64,000 nucleotides of DNA. Source: Chloroflexi bacterium AL-N1. Its GTDB lineage: Bacteria; Chloroflexota; Chloroflexia; Chloroflexales; Roseiflexaceae. The notes beneath the pieces are model-generated. The model saw only the letters and a list, made by a program, of their open reading frames with translations, made no database searches and had not been told where the DNA came from. The stretch is taken from NCBI GenBank assembly GCA_013122435.1, contig WYDT01000009.1, positions 1-64,000 of the forward strand, given 5' to 3'. Numbering within the stretch: position 1 is the first letter of the stretch; each line of letters starts with the position of its first letter. Shown piece after piece: positions 1 to 8,809 of the stretch. The translations under genes and the position numbers were made by a program.

Positions 1-289
1 CCTCGGCAACCTTGCACAGCGTGCGGGTGGCCACGTCGAGGCGAAACACACCCAGGTTTTCGCAAATCGCCAGATCATCCCGTGTATATTCGCTCAATTC
101 CCAGATGGTTTCGTAGATGACTTGTTCTGCAATCTGCGTCAGATGTTTGTGTTGCCCGCTCTGCAAGGTAATCTGCTCATCGGTACAAGCGCAGCCAGCA
201 TCAGGAAGGGCATACCAAGTCCACTGCACTGTGGCGACCTGATGGGTTGCTAACTCTGCGAGCCAGATATCATAATCGTCATCGCTCAT
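1..289 (-). CDS. Hypothetical protein, C-terminus off the window
   Basis: An open frame runs from an ATG at 289 leftwards through the window edge, giving 96 residues and no stop. I do not recognise the family. The sequence is acidic and rich in aromatic residues (WTWYALPDAG, ETIWELSEYTRDD) and has no signal peptide or membrane segment, so a small cytosolic protein is likely. Its ATG overlaps the TGA of the upstream paralogue gene in an ATGA arrangement, which indicates translational coupling. Its place at the end of a toxin-immunity series makes another immunity-type protein plausible, but that is inference from position only. Confidence 0.6.
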   Translation of the reverse strand, partial: MSDDDYDIWLAELATHQVATVQWTWYALPDAGCACTDEQITLQSGQHKHLTQIAEQVIYETIWELSEYTRDDLAICENLGVFRLDVATRTLCKVAE

Positions 290-912
290 GGTAACGCCTC
301 CTCTGGTATATCGGCGCCCAGGTCTTTGGCTAGTCGCAAGGCGATCTCGTACCAGTCCCAGGGGGTGGGGGCGCGGGTAGCCGAGAGCTGCCAGCGTTCT
401 CGGCGGATGAGGGTGGCCAAGCGGTCGACGGCAGCCTGCGCCAGCCCGATCTGCTGGTTTTGGCGGGCCTGCGCCAGGATGCCCAGAGCCTCCAGCTCGG
501 GCACCTGATCGCCCCGTGCGTGCAGGGTGGCAACATGGGTTTGGGCTTCGGCATCATAGCCCAGAAGCACACAGGTTTTGATAAGATGGATGTAACCGTG
601 CAATCCCCCGGTTGACGCCTGTTGAGTGGCTATCTGATAGGCCTGTTGCAGCCGTTTGGTTGCTTTAGTTGGTTCGCCAGCAAATCCCCAGATGGTGCCC
701 ATCCAGATGGCATTACCGGCATCTGGACCACGTGGATCGGGCGCAACCTGGGCCGCTCGACGAAAATAGTCGACTCCTTGAGGATCCTTCAGCCAGTGTA
801 AGCAACGTCCAATTCCTTCGAGATCTGTCCGTCGCTCACCATATTCTTGCAGCCGTGCTTGTGCTTCAGCCAGTTCTTTTCGTACTTTTTTCTCGCTGAT
901 TGTAATGATCAT
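286..912 (-). CDS. Helical repeat protein, third paralogue of a putative immunity family
   Basis: This 208-residue protein has no signal peptide or membrane segment. It shares with two neighbouring genes an N-terminal pattern (helix, then GRCLHWLKDPQGVDYFRRA, then a TPR-like A-G-E-P-x-K-A helix pair) and a WDWYE motif near residue 185. Compared with the 306-residue paralogue it lacks the C-terminal beta-rich segment after WDWYE. The family is not one I can name; the helix spacing resembles TPR-type or all-alpha immunity proteins. Its position downstream of a nuclease-tipped secreted toxin suggests an immunity or regulatory role. The stop overlaps the ATG of the next gene by ATGA. Confidence 0.7.
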   Translation of the reverse strand: MIITISEKKVRKELAEAQARLQEYGERRTDLEGIGRCLHWLKDPQGVDYFRRAAQVAPDPRGPDAGNAIWMGTIWGFAGEPTKATKRLQQAYQIATQQASTGGLHGYIHLIKTCVLLGYDAEAQTHVATLHARGDQVPELEALGILAQARQNQQIGLAQAAVDRLATLIRRERWQLSATRAPTPWDWYEIALRLAKDLGADIPEEALP

Positions 913-974
913 AGCTATCTTCGGTTATTGTCTATGATACCCATCTTCGATAATGATAGTATCGTTTGTTTGTC

Positions 975-1184
975 CTAGCGCGTCGCCAAAAACACCCATG
1001 GTCCGACGATAAAGACCACGTCGGCGATGCCGGTACACACGCGCATGGCTGAACGACCGATCAGGGCGGTGAGCAGCCGTGCGCCGGCCGAACGATAGAT
1101 CCACTCCCAATTGTAGATGGCGCCCAAGAGGCCGATTAATCCGATGACGCTGATACATGCAAGTAGCAGGATGGCTTCCGTCAT
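975..1184 (-). CDS. Imm17-like small membrane protein, putative immunity protein
   Basis: A 69-residue protein with two hydrophobic segments, about residues 5-24 and 50-67. Between them lies the stretch LLGAIYNWEWIYRSAGARLL, followed by IGRSAMRVCTGI. From memory this matches the layout of the Imm17 family: a short two-helix membrane protein with a G-A-I-x-N-W turn and a conserved R-x-x-G-R-x-x-A-R block, found in polymorphic toxin loci. I place the start at the ATG at 1184 because GGGAGG lies seven bases upstream; longer upstream starts have no such site. Its neighbours are paralogous putative immunity genes, which fits. The cognate toxin is not identified. Confidence 0.6.
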   Translation of the reverse strand: MTEAILLLACISVIGLIGLLGAIYNWEWIYRSAGARLLTALIGRSAMRVCTGIADVVFIVGPWVFLATR

Positions 1185-1249
1185 GGTTTTCCTCCCAGTC
1201 ATTGATGCTTTTCCGTAGGGTTGTCCCCGACATCGTTCGTATCTGTGGC

Positions 1250-2101
1250 CTAATCCTCCCATTCCTCCTCGCCACACTCACGAAGCTTTTGATCATTCAC
1301 CAGTTTTATGGAGAAAGCGTCTACCTGCTCTCGTGTATCAAACACAAATACCTTGTGAAATAGATCATTCGCCATTTCCCCCGCTGTTTCAGTCTGATAA
1401 ACGCGATGGGTGTCTTGCTGCTCAATTAAGACCCATTGTCCTGCCTGCCAAGTCACGCGTACTATGTCGGTTGAAGGCAAAACGAGGTCAAATGGGGCGG
1501 TTCCATTGGTTAGTTCCTGGAATAAGTTATGGGCTACTTCATACCAATCCCATAGAGTAGGACCTGCATTGGCAGCAAGCCATTCACATTGTTGATAAAT
1601 GTCATCTGATAGTGCTTTGGCTACCAGCTGTACTTCGGTCGCGTCACGAGTCTGGCGGGCCTGGGCCAACTATTCGACGTAAAAGGCAGGTGTCCACAGT
1701 GTAGGATTGATGGCACGGATTCGTTGTGCGAGTCGTTCCACCTCAGCATCGTCGCCAAGAAAAGAGCAGCATTTCAGGACAGGCTGGAGAGTGTACGGGT
1801 TCTCCTGTACGTCGGGGGACAATCCTTGTTGGTATCCTTGGGTAAAATGCGTCTGAGCTTGCATCTGATCTCCAGCTAATCGGTACAGGTTACCAACGGT
1901 GAGATGCCCCGTAATCGTTGGCAGCTTCTCTGCGGGATAGGCGAGGGCTGCCTGTCGGAAATACGTTGGTGCTGTTGGGTCACGTAGCCAGTGGAGGCAG
2001 CGCCCAACCGCCTCCAGAATCCCCCATTCCGGGTTGCGCTCAAGTGTTGCCTGGGCGTCAGCAAGTTGTTGCTGGATTTCCCCTTTGCTAATTTGGATCA
2101 T
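1250..2101 (-). pseudogene. Second paralogue of the putative immunity family, split by an in-frame TAG
   Basis: Two abutting same-frame segments (2101-1673 and 1669-1250) together align end to end with the intact paralogue at 2175-3095. A TAG at 1672-1670 separates them, exactly where the paralogue reads GRLAHARQTHD and this gene reads E-stop-LAQARQTRD. No base is missing, so a single nonsense change explains the break. The start is the ATG at 2101, preceded by GAGG at six bases. The second part could be re-initiated at the TTG right after the stop. It keeps GRCLHWLRD, LTVGNLYRLAGD, LWDWYE and the C-terminal VTWQAGQWVLIE segment, so decay is recent or the stop is tolerated. Confidence 0.75.
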
Positions 2102-2174
2102 TCTGTTCCTCACTTATAAGGTGCATAGTTTTCTCGCCTGCTGTGTGCTGCTCCCGCAGTGATGTACACTATGC

Positions 2175-3095
2175 TTAAAGCTCCTTTTTATGGGATCGTT
2201 GTTTCAAGGCATCGATTTCACGTTGTAATTGCTCCATCTCAGCCGGGTTCCATTCATCATCAAGTTCGTGGGCCATGTGATAGTTGACCTGAAGTAAGGT
2301 AATATGAGCATTGGCTCGGGCTTCGGTGTCGAACACGTGTACCCGCCGGAACACGCCCTCAACCATGTCACCAGCGGTGTCAGCCTGAAATAGTTGGTAC
2401 CCCCCATTCTCTTCAATGACCACCCACTGTTCTGCCTGCCAAGTTACAGGTGACATTGCTGTCAGTGGGCTGGTGATGTCACCGTTCCCATTGCCCTCGG
2501 TGAGTTCCTCAACCAACTGGTATGCCAGTTCATACCAATCCCACAGATCTGGCCCACCGTTGCTCGCAAGCCACGCACGGGTGGTGCGAATATCCGTTGC
2601 AATCGCTTTGGCGACGGATTGTGCTTCTGTCACGTCATGGGTCTGGCGTGCATGTGCCAATCGTCCCACGTGGAGTGCTAAAGTCTCAAACTGAGAATTA
2701 ATGATCTGCATACGTTGGGTTAGGGTTGATGCTTCGAGATCGTAGCCGAGAAAATAATAACACATAATGGCAAACTGCATATCATAGAGGTCTTCGCTCT
2801 CCAGGATGGGTGGTATCTGGTGGTAAGCATGAGTAAAGTGGGTGTGGGCTTGGTTGTGTGCGCCTGCTAGTCGGTAGAGATTGCCGACCGTGAGGTAATC
2901 GCGGATCGTCCAGCGCAGTGGGGTGGGATAGGCTTGGACTGCCCGATAGAAATATTGGGGTGCCGTTTCATCTTGTAACCAGTGCAGGCAGCGCCCAACG
3001 GCTTGGAGACGGCCCCAATCGGTACCTTCTGCTAGCCATAATTGGGCTTTGGCAAGTTGCGCTTTGATTTCCCATTCAGCAATTTGTAGCATCAT
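2175..3095 (-). CDS. First (full-length) paralogue of the putative immunity family
   Basis: A 306-residue soluble protein. The N-terminal half (residues 1-190) is helical with GRCLHWLQDETAPQYFYRA and LTVGNLYRLAGAHNQA in TPR-like spacing, then LWDWYELAYQL near 195. The C-terminal part has a short beta-rich unit (VTWQAEQWVVIEENGGYQLF) and ends in a charged helix. I do not recognise the family. Two start codons are adjacent (3095 and 3092); GGGAG lies four and seven bases upstream, and alignment with the paralogues favours 3092. It is the first gene after the nuclease-tipped secreted protein, separated by a large palindrome, which is the usual place for a cognate immunity gene. Confidence 0.75.
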   Translation of the reverse strand: MMLQIAEWEIKAQLAKAQLWLAEGTDWGRLQAVGRCLHWLQDETAPQYFYRAVQAYPTPLRWTIRDYLTVGNLYRLAGAHNQAHTHFTHAYHQIPPILESEDLYDMQFAIMCYYFLGYDLEASTLTQRMQIINSQFETLALHVGRLAHARQTHDVTEAQSVAKAIATDIRTTRAWLASNGGPDLWDWYELAYQLVEELTEGNGNGDITSPLTAMSPVTWQAEQWVVIEENGGYQLFQADTAGDMVEGVFRRVHVFDTEARANAHITLLQVNYHMAHELDDEWNPAEMEQLQREIDALKQRSHKKEL

Positions 3096-3114
3096 TTTTC
3101 TCCCTGTTAAGAGT

Positions 3115-3149
3115 TACGGAGCGTAAGTGTTAACACATTACGCTCCGTA
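3115..3149. repeat. Near-perfect palindrome between toxin and first immunity gene
   Basis: Two 12-base arms (TACGGAGCGTAA at 3115-3126 and its complement at 3138-3149) enclose GTGTTAACAC, which is itself a palindrome, so almost the whole element is self-complementary. It sits 155 bases after the toxin stop and about 20 bases before the first immunity start. No T-run follows on the minus strand, so it does not look like an intrinsic terminator. It could be an RNA processing or stability hairpin or a protein-binding site. Confidence 0.75.
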
Positions 3150-3304
3150 GTCTGTGGTTGTAGCAAGATGACACCTTTTACTTGTTAAGACTCTAGTGTT
3201 TGAAATACACTATTCCTCTTGTTTGTGAATAACCACACAGCTCCTATCCATTGATAATGAACTGGAGTGACAATCTGTGAGCATTCCTGTGTCTTCTTGT
3301 TATA

Positions 3305-6300
3305 TTAAGGCCAATTATACTTCAAAATTTGTACTGACGTCGTCTGATCATTGAGCTTTTTCATGATTTCGTCGACACCCTTACCGAAAGAATTAGGTGT
3401 TCTAGCAGAGACAAAGACAATGGTCTCAAACGGGAGGCCATTGTTAATAATATCCTTGAGGCGATTGGCCGCCTGCCTGAACTTAGGGTCTTTCGCATTC
3501 TCAAGAGGGTACAAGTAGCGTTCTTTGTCGGTTACTAGCCAGCCAAGAGACCCTTGAATAAATGGAGCTTTTTGTAGATCAGAAGTAAGCAATTCTTCGG
3601 TCAGCGTGAGCCCAGCTTTTGTACTTCCCTTGACCTCAACCACGACCGTTTTATCAGTAGCCTGATTGACTGCGATGATATCTGGCCCATTGGTTAAGCC
3701 AAAAGATGTGTTATTTGTCAACACAATAGGATCTTGACGACCAATGTACAGTACATCATATCCTGAAGAAATCAGAAACTCATTTGCTGCTTCGGTTGAG
3801 CGTGCCCAAGCATACATACGTCCACGCAAAGCGTTGAAGCCCTCTGGTGTTAATTGCGGGTAATCTGAACGCCTTGGAAGTTTCCAATATTGAGCGACTG
3901 CACTATCAATCTTCTGCCAATCAAGGCTATCAGCAGATCGTGTTGCTAATTTAAACTTATCACCTGTTTGCTGAAGCAGTTGAGATATTTCGTCAAGCCT
4001 ATTCCCTGATCTGGCAAGCTGCTCAATTTCCTCATCAAGCAAACCTACATTGATGTTGTTCATTCCCAAAGCTCTGAGAGCAGCTCTAAGAATATCAGAG
4101 GTGTTATTTGCTTGGGTGGTAACTAGTCCTGTTGTTCCACTCCCAAACTGTTTAGCTACCCAGCGGAAGAGGGGGCCTTTAAGGTTGGCTATCCAGTTAA
4201 CGTATTGGGTCAACACCCGTACAACCTTTGTCCCGTCACCAAGCAGCGGTATAAGACCAATGGCATTGAGGAAGGTGTCGGCAATATCGCCACGCACCAG
4301 CGTGGCCAGCGTGTCACGAATATCGCCAATGACAAAGAAGCCACTGGCGAGCCAGCCGGCGATATAGCCAAAACACTGGAGATAAGCCGGATTGAGCCAG
4401 CCGAGGTCGACCATATTCTGCCCGGCGTCACCGAGGGTAAATCCGGCGACCACTGCCGCCGCATACTCCCAGCCGGTCAGGTCATAATAAAAGGGATCAC
4501 TGTCACGGGCAAACTCTTCTGCATCGCTAAAGCCATCGCCGTCTGGATTGGTGTTGAGCGGATCAAAACCACTGTAGATTTCGACTAAGTCGTCTAAACC
4601 ATCTCCATCAGTATCGGCGTTTGCTGGGTCGGTTATGCCAGAAATCTCTTCTCGATCAATTAATCCATCCCAATCACTATCTGGATTGCGTGGATTAGTG
4701 ATGCCGTCGTAATAGTCGCCGTCCGGTCCAGTCTGGCGGGTGCCGACTTCCGCGCCATCGCTGAGGCCATCGCCATCGGTGTCGAAGTCGGCGGGGTCGG
4801 TGGTGACAATGGTGCCATTGCCCAGTCGAATGCCCTGCAGTTCCAGCCAGTTGGGTAAGCCATCTTCGTCGGTGTCCAGGGTCGGGTCGGGTTCTTCGGC
4901 GATACGGCGGAAGGCTTCAGGGAGATCGTCTGCCGAGGAAATGGGGAAGTATTGCCCACCGGTCTGGTTTGCCAGATCCTGTAGCAACGCTTCGTTGATG
5001 TCAGCCCCTAATCCAATTGTGTAGATCTGGATATTTGCAGCGCTGGCATCAGCAGCGATAGCTGGATAATCTGGTGTAGTTGCACAGGTTGTGTCTTCAC
5101 CATCGGTCAGCAGAATGATCGCCTTTAAGGTCTCTGTCGCGCTAGTTGAAGTGATTTCCTGTGTCGCGCTGGTCAGTCCGGTGGCGATACATGTGCCATC
5201 TCCAAAATTACTGATGCGACTGAGCGCGGTGCGTACGGTTGGTGTGATTTCGGTTAGTGACTGTAAGACTCGGCTATCAGTATCAAACCCAATCGCCCCG
5301 GCCCGATCCCCTGGGAGTAGTGCATCAACAAAGTTTTGTGCGGCAGTGACGCGTAGTTTGCTCGGGTCGTTGGTCCGCATACTGGACGATTCATCGAGTA
5401 CCAGCATCACATCAAGGCTGCGGGTAACTGGTCCGGTCGGGTCACGTCCCGGCTCCATCGCATAGGTCCAGACGGTGTTCCAGTTGGGGATATAGAAGAG
5501 CACAAAGGTGGTAAAGTGGCTGGTCTCGGCCCAGGCAGTACCGGTGCTGGCATCGACCCCGTGGGCACCATCGGTGGGCTTGAAGACCTTCTCGTCATCG
5601 TCGTAGTAGAGAATACGCAGGTTCTCGACATCACCATCTGGTACCTGCGCCGGATCAAAGCGCATCGCTACACGGGCATTGTCAAAGGGTTCATCGGTGG
5701 TGATATCGACCGCCGGCGCCATCTGACCAGGCATGTCCTGAAACAGGGTATCGGAAATCAGGGTCTGGAATTGGATGTCTCCGGCAACATCGCCTGCCCC
5801 AGTGATATCTACAGCGACTTCGAGGCCATGCTCATCGGTTGATGTAGTCGAGGTATAGGTTTCAGCACCATCACGGATGCCATCGTTATCGCTGTCTGGG
5901 TTGCGTGGGTCGGTGCCCAGCCGCGCCTCACTATCGTCCGTCAGCCCATCGTTGTCGGTGTCCTGTTTGCGCGGGTCGCTCCCGAACTCTTCGAGTTCAA
6001 AGCGGTCATCAAGAGTGTCACGGTCGGTATCGGGATGGAGTGGGTTGGTGCCAGCAGCGACTTCTTCCTGCGCGGTCAGCCCATCACCATCATTATCGCT
6101 GTCACTATCGGCCTGGGTGGGGTCGGTGCCGGTGAGCGCTAACTCATCGCCATCACTAATACCATCACCATCTGTGTCGCTACTTTCGGTGCTGGTCCCG
6201 AGCGTTTCCTCAAACTGATCCAGCAGTTGATCACCATCGGGGTCCGTGGCGGACCATAAGCGGTCAATCGCATCATGGGCATAGCCCCAGGCAATACGGT

Positions 6301-7633
6301 ACGCGCCAATGGCTTCAATCTGCTGATCGGCAGTGACAAAGTCATCACCGTCCGCAATCGCCTGCCAGGCCAACTGAAGCGTCTCGTCAATCTCCGGTGG
6401 GATCGCATCACCAAACAGTGCGGTCGCATCAAGTGAACTGGCCGGAATAAGCCGGGCTGCCGTCACAATCAGTGCATTGGCCTGTTCTGCGGACTCCTGA
6501 ACCGCGCTGTCGGCGTTGCTATCGGCAGCAACGGCCTCAAGGCAGGTGGCTGCCTGCACCATCCAACTGTAGGCACGTTCATCGCCCAGCGTGTTGTCAC
6601 TGATAAACGTGCCATCGACAGCGGTACGCAGGCTCCGGATAATGGCGTCGGTTGGACAGGAGGGTGCAGTAGCGGGTGGTCCGGCATAGGGCAATGCCTC
6701 AACAATGGAAAGGGCCTCAAGGAGCGCTGCACGAGCTGTCCCTGGTGCTGGTGGTACTTCGATGGGCGTGGGTGGTCGCACGGTGGGTGGCTCAGGCAGC
6801 TCAAGCGAGAGTCGATTGGTCCAGTTGGCTTCCCAACTCTCACCAAACTCAAGGGTTGTCTGTCCGACTTTCCAATAACGGTTGACCGGGCCATCACTCC
6901 CAAAGTCATCGGGCACCCCTGACGTTTGTACCGTCAGGGAGGGGCGTGGTTCAGGGCCATCACTACGGGCCAGGTTGAAATATTGGGCATCCGCAGACAG
7001 GGTTTCATCCCAGGACAGGTGGGGATCACCATTGGTGAAGGCATATTGGATATCGGTAAACACCCGTGTGCCCTGAGCGGTACTCAGGTTAGTCAGGCTG
7101 GTGGTAACATGCCACAAGCCTGTGGCAGCAATCGTATGGGTAGCGGTGGCCGCAAAGATACTGCCATCATTGGCTTCCCAGCGCCAACTGGTTTCCAGGA
7201 CGACTGCCGTTTCATCAGCAGACTGAATGGTCAATGCTGCATCTACGGCATTTTCAAGGTTATACCACTGGTCATATCCGACCTCAAGGGGTGATTGAAT
7301 GACGTTATAGTTGAGGGTCGGTCCATCACTGCGAGCCAGATTGAGCGTTGGATCACTCTGTAGATCGTACCATTCACTGGCCTGCCATGTGTGGTCAGCA
7401 TCAAATACGAGTTTGAAATGATCAGCAACCTGTACGGTGACGCTACCAGCTTCAGGTGATCCTGTGACCTGAAGTGGTGGCGTGGTCGTTTGGCGGACAG
7501 ATTGTTCAGACGGTGTGGTTGGGTCGGACAGGGCGGGTCCAGCCATCAATGGACTGGATTGGAGTAGCAACAAAACACATACGAAAATACTGATGATCTT
7601 TGCGAACAGGTGGCGAATAGATAGCGGGCTCAT
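3305..7633 (-). CDS. Secreted TSP3-repeat/VWA protein with C-terminal PD-(D/E)XK nuclease domain, putative polymorphic toxin
   Basis: A 1442-residue protein. Residues 1-31 form a Sec signal peptide. Residues about 463-595 and 917-1048 are runs of D-x-D-x-D-G-hydrophobic-x-D units typical of thrombospondin type 3 calcium repeats. Residues 740-910 form a von Willebrand A domain with the metal site DESSS at 747-751 and a later LLTDGEDT. Residues 1055-1140 are hydrophobic and glycine-rich (IGLIPLLGDGTK), resembling pre-toxin linkers. The C-terminus (about 1285-1442) has the signature of a restriction-endonuclease fold: GPDIIAV with D1318, then VVEVKGS with E1333 and K1335. GGAAGGAG precedes the ATG. 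Downstream paralogous genes are candidate immunity partners. The architecture supports secretion and DNA cleavage; target and export route are unknown. Confidence 0.85.
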   Translation of the reverse strand: MSPLSIRHLFAKIISIFVCVLLLLQSSPLMAGPALSDPTTPSEQSVRQTTTPPLQVTGSPEAGSVTVQVADHFKLVFDADHTWQASEWYDLQSDPTLNLARSDGPTLNYNVIQSPLEVGYDQWYNLENAVDAALTIQSADETAVVLETSWRWEANDGSIFAATATHTIAATGLWHVTTSLTNLSTAQGTRVFTDIQYAFTNGDPHLSWDETLSADAQYFNLARSDGPEPRPSLTVQTSGVPDDFGSDGPVNRYWKVGQTTLEFGESWEANWTNRLSLELPEPPTVRPPTPIEVPPAPGTARAALLEALSIVEALPYAGPPATAPSCPTDAIIRSLRTAVDGTFISDNTLGDERAYSWMVQAATCLEAVAADSNADSAVQESAEQANALIVTAARLIPASSLDATALFGDAIPPEIDETLQLAWQAIADGDDFVTADQQIEAIGAYRIAWGYAHDAIDRLWSATDPDGDQLLDQFEETLGTSTESSDTDGDGISDGDELALTGTDPTQADSDSDNDGDGLTAQEEVAAGTNPLHPDTDRDTLDDRFELEEFGSDPRKQDTDNDGLTDDSEARLGTDPRNPDSDNDGIRDGAETYTSTTSTDEHGLEVAVDITGAGDVAGDIQFQTLISDTLFQDMPGQMAPAVDITTDEPFDNARVAMRFDPAQVPDGDVENLRILYYDDDEKVFKPTDGAHGVDASTGTAWAETSHFTTFVLFYIPNWNTVWTYAMEPGRDPTGPVTRSLDVMLVLDESSSMRTNDPSKLRVTAAQNFVDALLPGDRAGAIGFDTDSRVLQSLTEITPTVRTALSRISNFGDGTCIATGLTSATQEITSTSATETLKAIILLTDGEDTTCATTPDYPAIAADASAANIQIYTIGLGADINEALLQDLANQTGGQYFPISSADDLPEAFRRIAEEPDPTLDTDEDGLPNWLELQGIRLGNGTIVTTDPADFDTDGDGLSDGAEVGTRQTGPDGDYYDGITNPRNPDSDWDGLIDREEISGITDPANADTDGDGLDDLVEIYSGFDPLNTNPDGDGFSDAEEFARDSDPFYYDLTGWEYAAAVVAGFTLGDAGQNMVDLGWLNPAYLQCFGYIAGWLASGFFVIGDIRDTLATLVRGDIADTFLNAIGLIPLLGDGTKVVRVLTQYVNWIANLKGPLFRWVAKQFGSGTTGLVTTQANNTSDILRAALRALGMNNINVGLLDEEIEQLARSGNRLDEISQLLQQTGDKFKLATRSADSLDWQKIDSAVAQYWKLPRRSDYPQLTPEGFNALRGRMYAWARSTEAANEFLISSGYDVLYIGRQDPIVLTNNTSFGLTNGPDIIAVNQATDKTVVVEVKGSTKAGLTLTEELLTSDLQKAPFIQGSLGWLVTDKERYLYPLENAKDPKFRQAANRLKDIINNGLPFETIVFVSARTPNSFGKGVDEIMKKLNDQTTSVQILKYNWP

Positions 7634-8139
7634 ACAAAGGTTCTCCTTCCTTTGTCACAGAATTGAAATCCTTCCACTGTATACATACGCGTTCCTGCGT
7701 TCTCCACGCCGAAATAGCGACGTGCTTTATATTGCACGCCACACCGAATGATCTGTGTAGCCATACATGCTGCACATTGAACGGACACCTTTAAACTTCA
7801 CGCTTAGACCTGCTTCAAGAAGGACAAGTCGATTACACAACAGGCACTAAGAATGAGCCCTGGTGGGATATCCATCGGTAGACGAATCCACACAAAACCT
7901 TAAACGTGAATGACTCTTCCCAAATGAAAGATAATAAAATGAGATGTTGATTTTTCTCTGGAACTTTCTCGTATACAGATAATAAACTTTGTTTCTCTAT
8001 TGGTCAACCTGTAGAAACAGGCTGTTTACTACGGAGGTGTGTCCAGTATATTGCTATGCAATGCACAACGAGATGTTGTACTATCATGCTGCGTGAGTTT
8101 CAGCATGATTTTCTCGGGCTAGTTTGCTTTATCAAGCCC

Positions 8140-8445
8140 CAAGGCATGCGTCTCTAGCATACCTCTTTGCTACTCAGATCACTTGCGGGTGCCCAGGGCG
8201 CCGCGCCTGGGCCGGGGGGGGGGGCAGGGGCCACGGCTGGCCCCTGACAGGACAGTCTCTCTTTCAGCAGTGTTTGTTGATATGGTGAGGTGTAGAGTGA
8301 TGAAGTAGGTGTGGGTGCTGCGCCCCACATCCCGCCCAAGGGCCCCGTCCCTTGGAACCCGGCTGGCAGTGCTGCGCCCGCCAGACCACCCGCAAATGAT
8401 ACCTGTCGCTGAAGTATCATTTGATGGGTGAGACTCCAGTATCCG
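8140..8445 (+). repeat. Dispersed noncoding repeat, copy A
   Basis: It shares ordered blocks with two other places in the window: a GAGGCAT-like start, CTTGCGGGTGCCCAGGGC with a palindromic GCCCAGGGCGCCGCGCCTGG core, CCTGACAGGACA, CTCTCTTTCAGCAGTGTT, GAAGTAGGTGT, GCTGCGCCCCA and CCACCCGCAAATGATACCTG. An 11-base G run lies at 8214-8224. No frame is conserved between copies, so it is a noncoding repeat, of MITE, REP or structured RNA type. Confidence 0.6.
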
Positions 8446-8518
8446 TTAAGACTTGCTGTTTATCTCCATCAGTTTTAGGGATAATACTTCTCCCGTATGA
8501 TATCTAATTTTATCAGAC

Positions 8519-8715
8519 TCTGAGGCATGTGCCTCTGCCATACCTCTAGGCCACCCAGATTATTTGTGGGTACCCAGGGCCGAGGGTCGTGAGAGACCAC
8601 GGCAGGCTCCCTGACAGGACAACCTCTCTTTCAGCAGTGTTCTGTGATCTTGAAGTAGGTGTCGGTTTTGCGTCCGACCCTCTGTGGCCTTCGACCGACT
8701 CAGATGGCAGCGCTT
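8519..8715 (+). repeat. Dispersed noncoding repeat, copy B (partial)
   Basis: It begins CTGAGGCATGTGCCTCTG and continues with CATACCTCTAGG, GTGGGTACCCAGGGCC, TCCCTGACAGGACAACC, CTCTCTTTCAGCAGTGTT and CTTGAAGTAGGTGT in the same order as copy A. It lacks the full palindromic core and the last third. It abuts the promoter region of the Ada-AlkA gene. Confidence 0.6.
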
Positions 8716-8809
8716 TTGCGGATAGTGTATAGTCCTGGCATTGTGTGTATAAAATTACTGCGAAGGAAAACGGTAGCACAAACGTGTCTTTAGTCATATA
8801 ATCAAATAC

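Larger units (their letters stand above)
7634..8809. other. Long intergenic region without a convincing gene
   Basis: About 1.2 kb separates two divergent genes. Frames here are short, lack ribosome binding sites and cross repeat copies, so I call none. The right part (8140-8715) holds two copies of a degenerate repeat. The left part (7660-8130) is AT-rich and presumably contains the promoter of the secreted toxin gene, but I cannot pick a clear -35/-10 pair. Confidence 0.5.
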
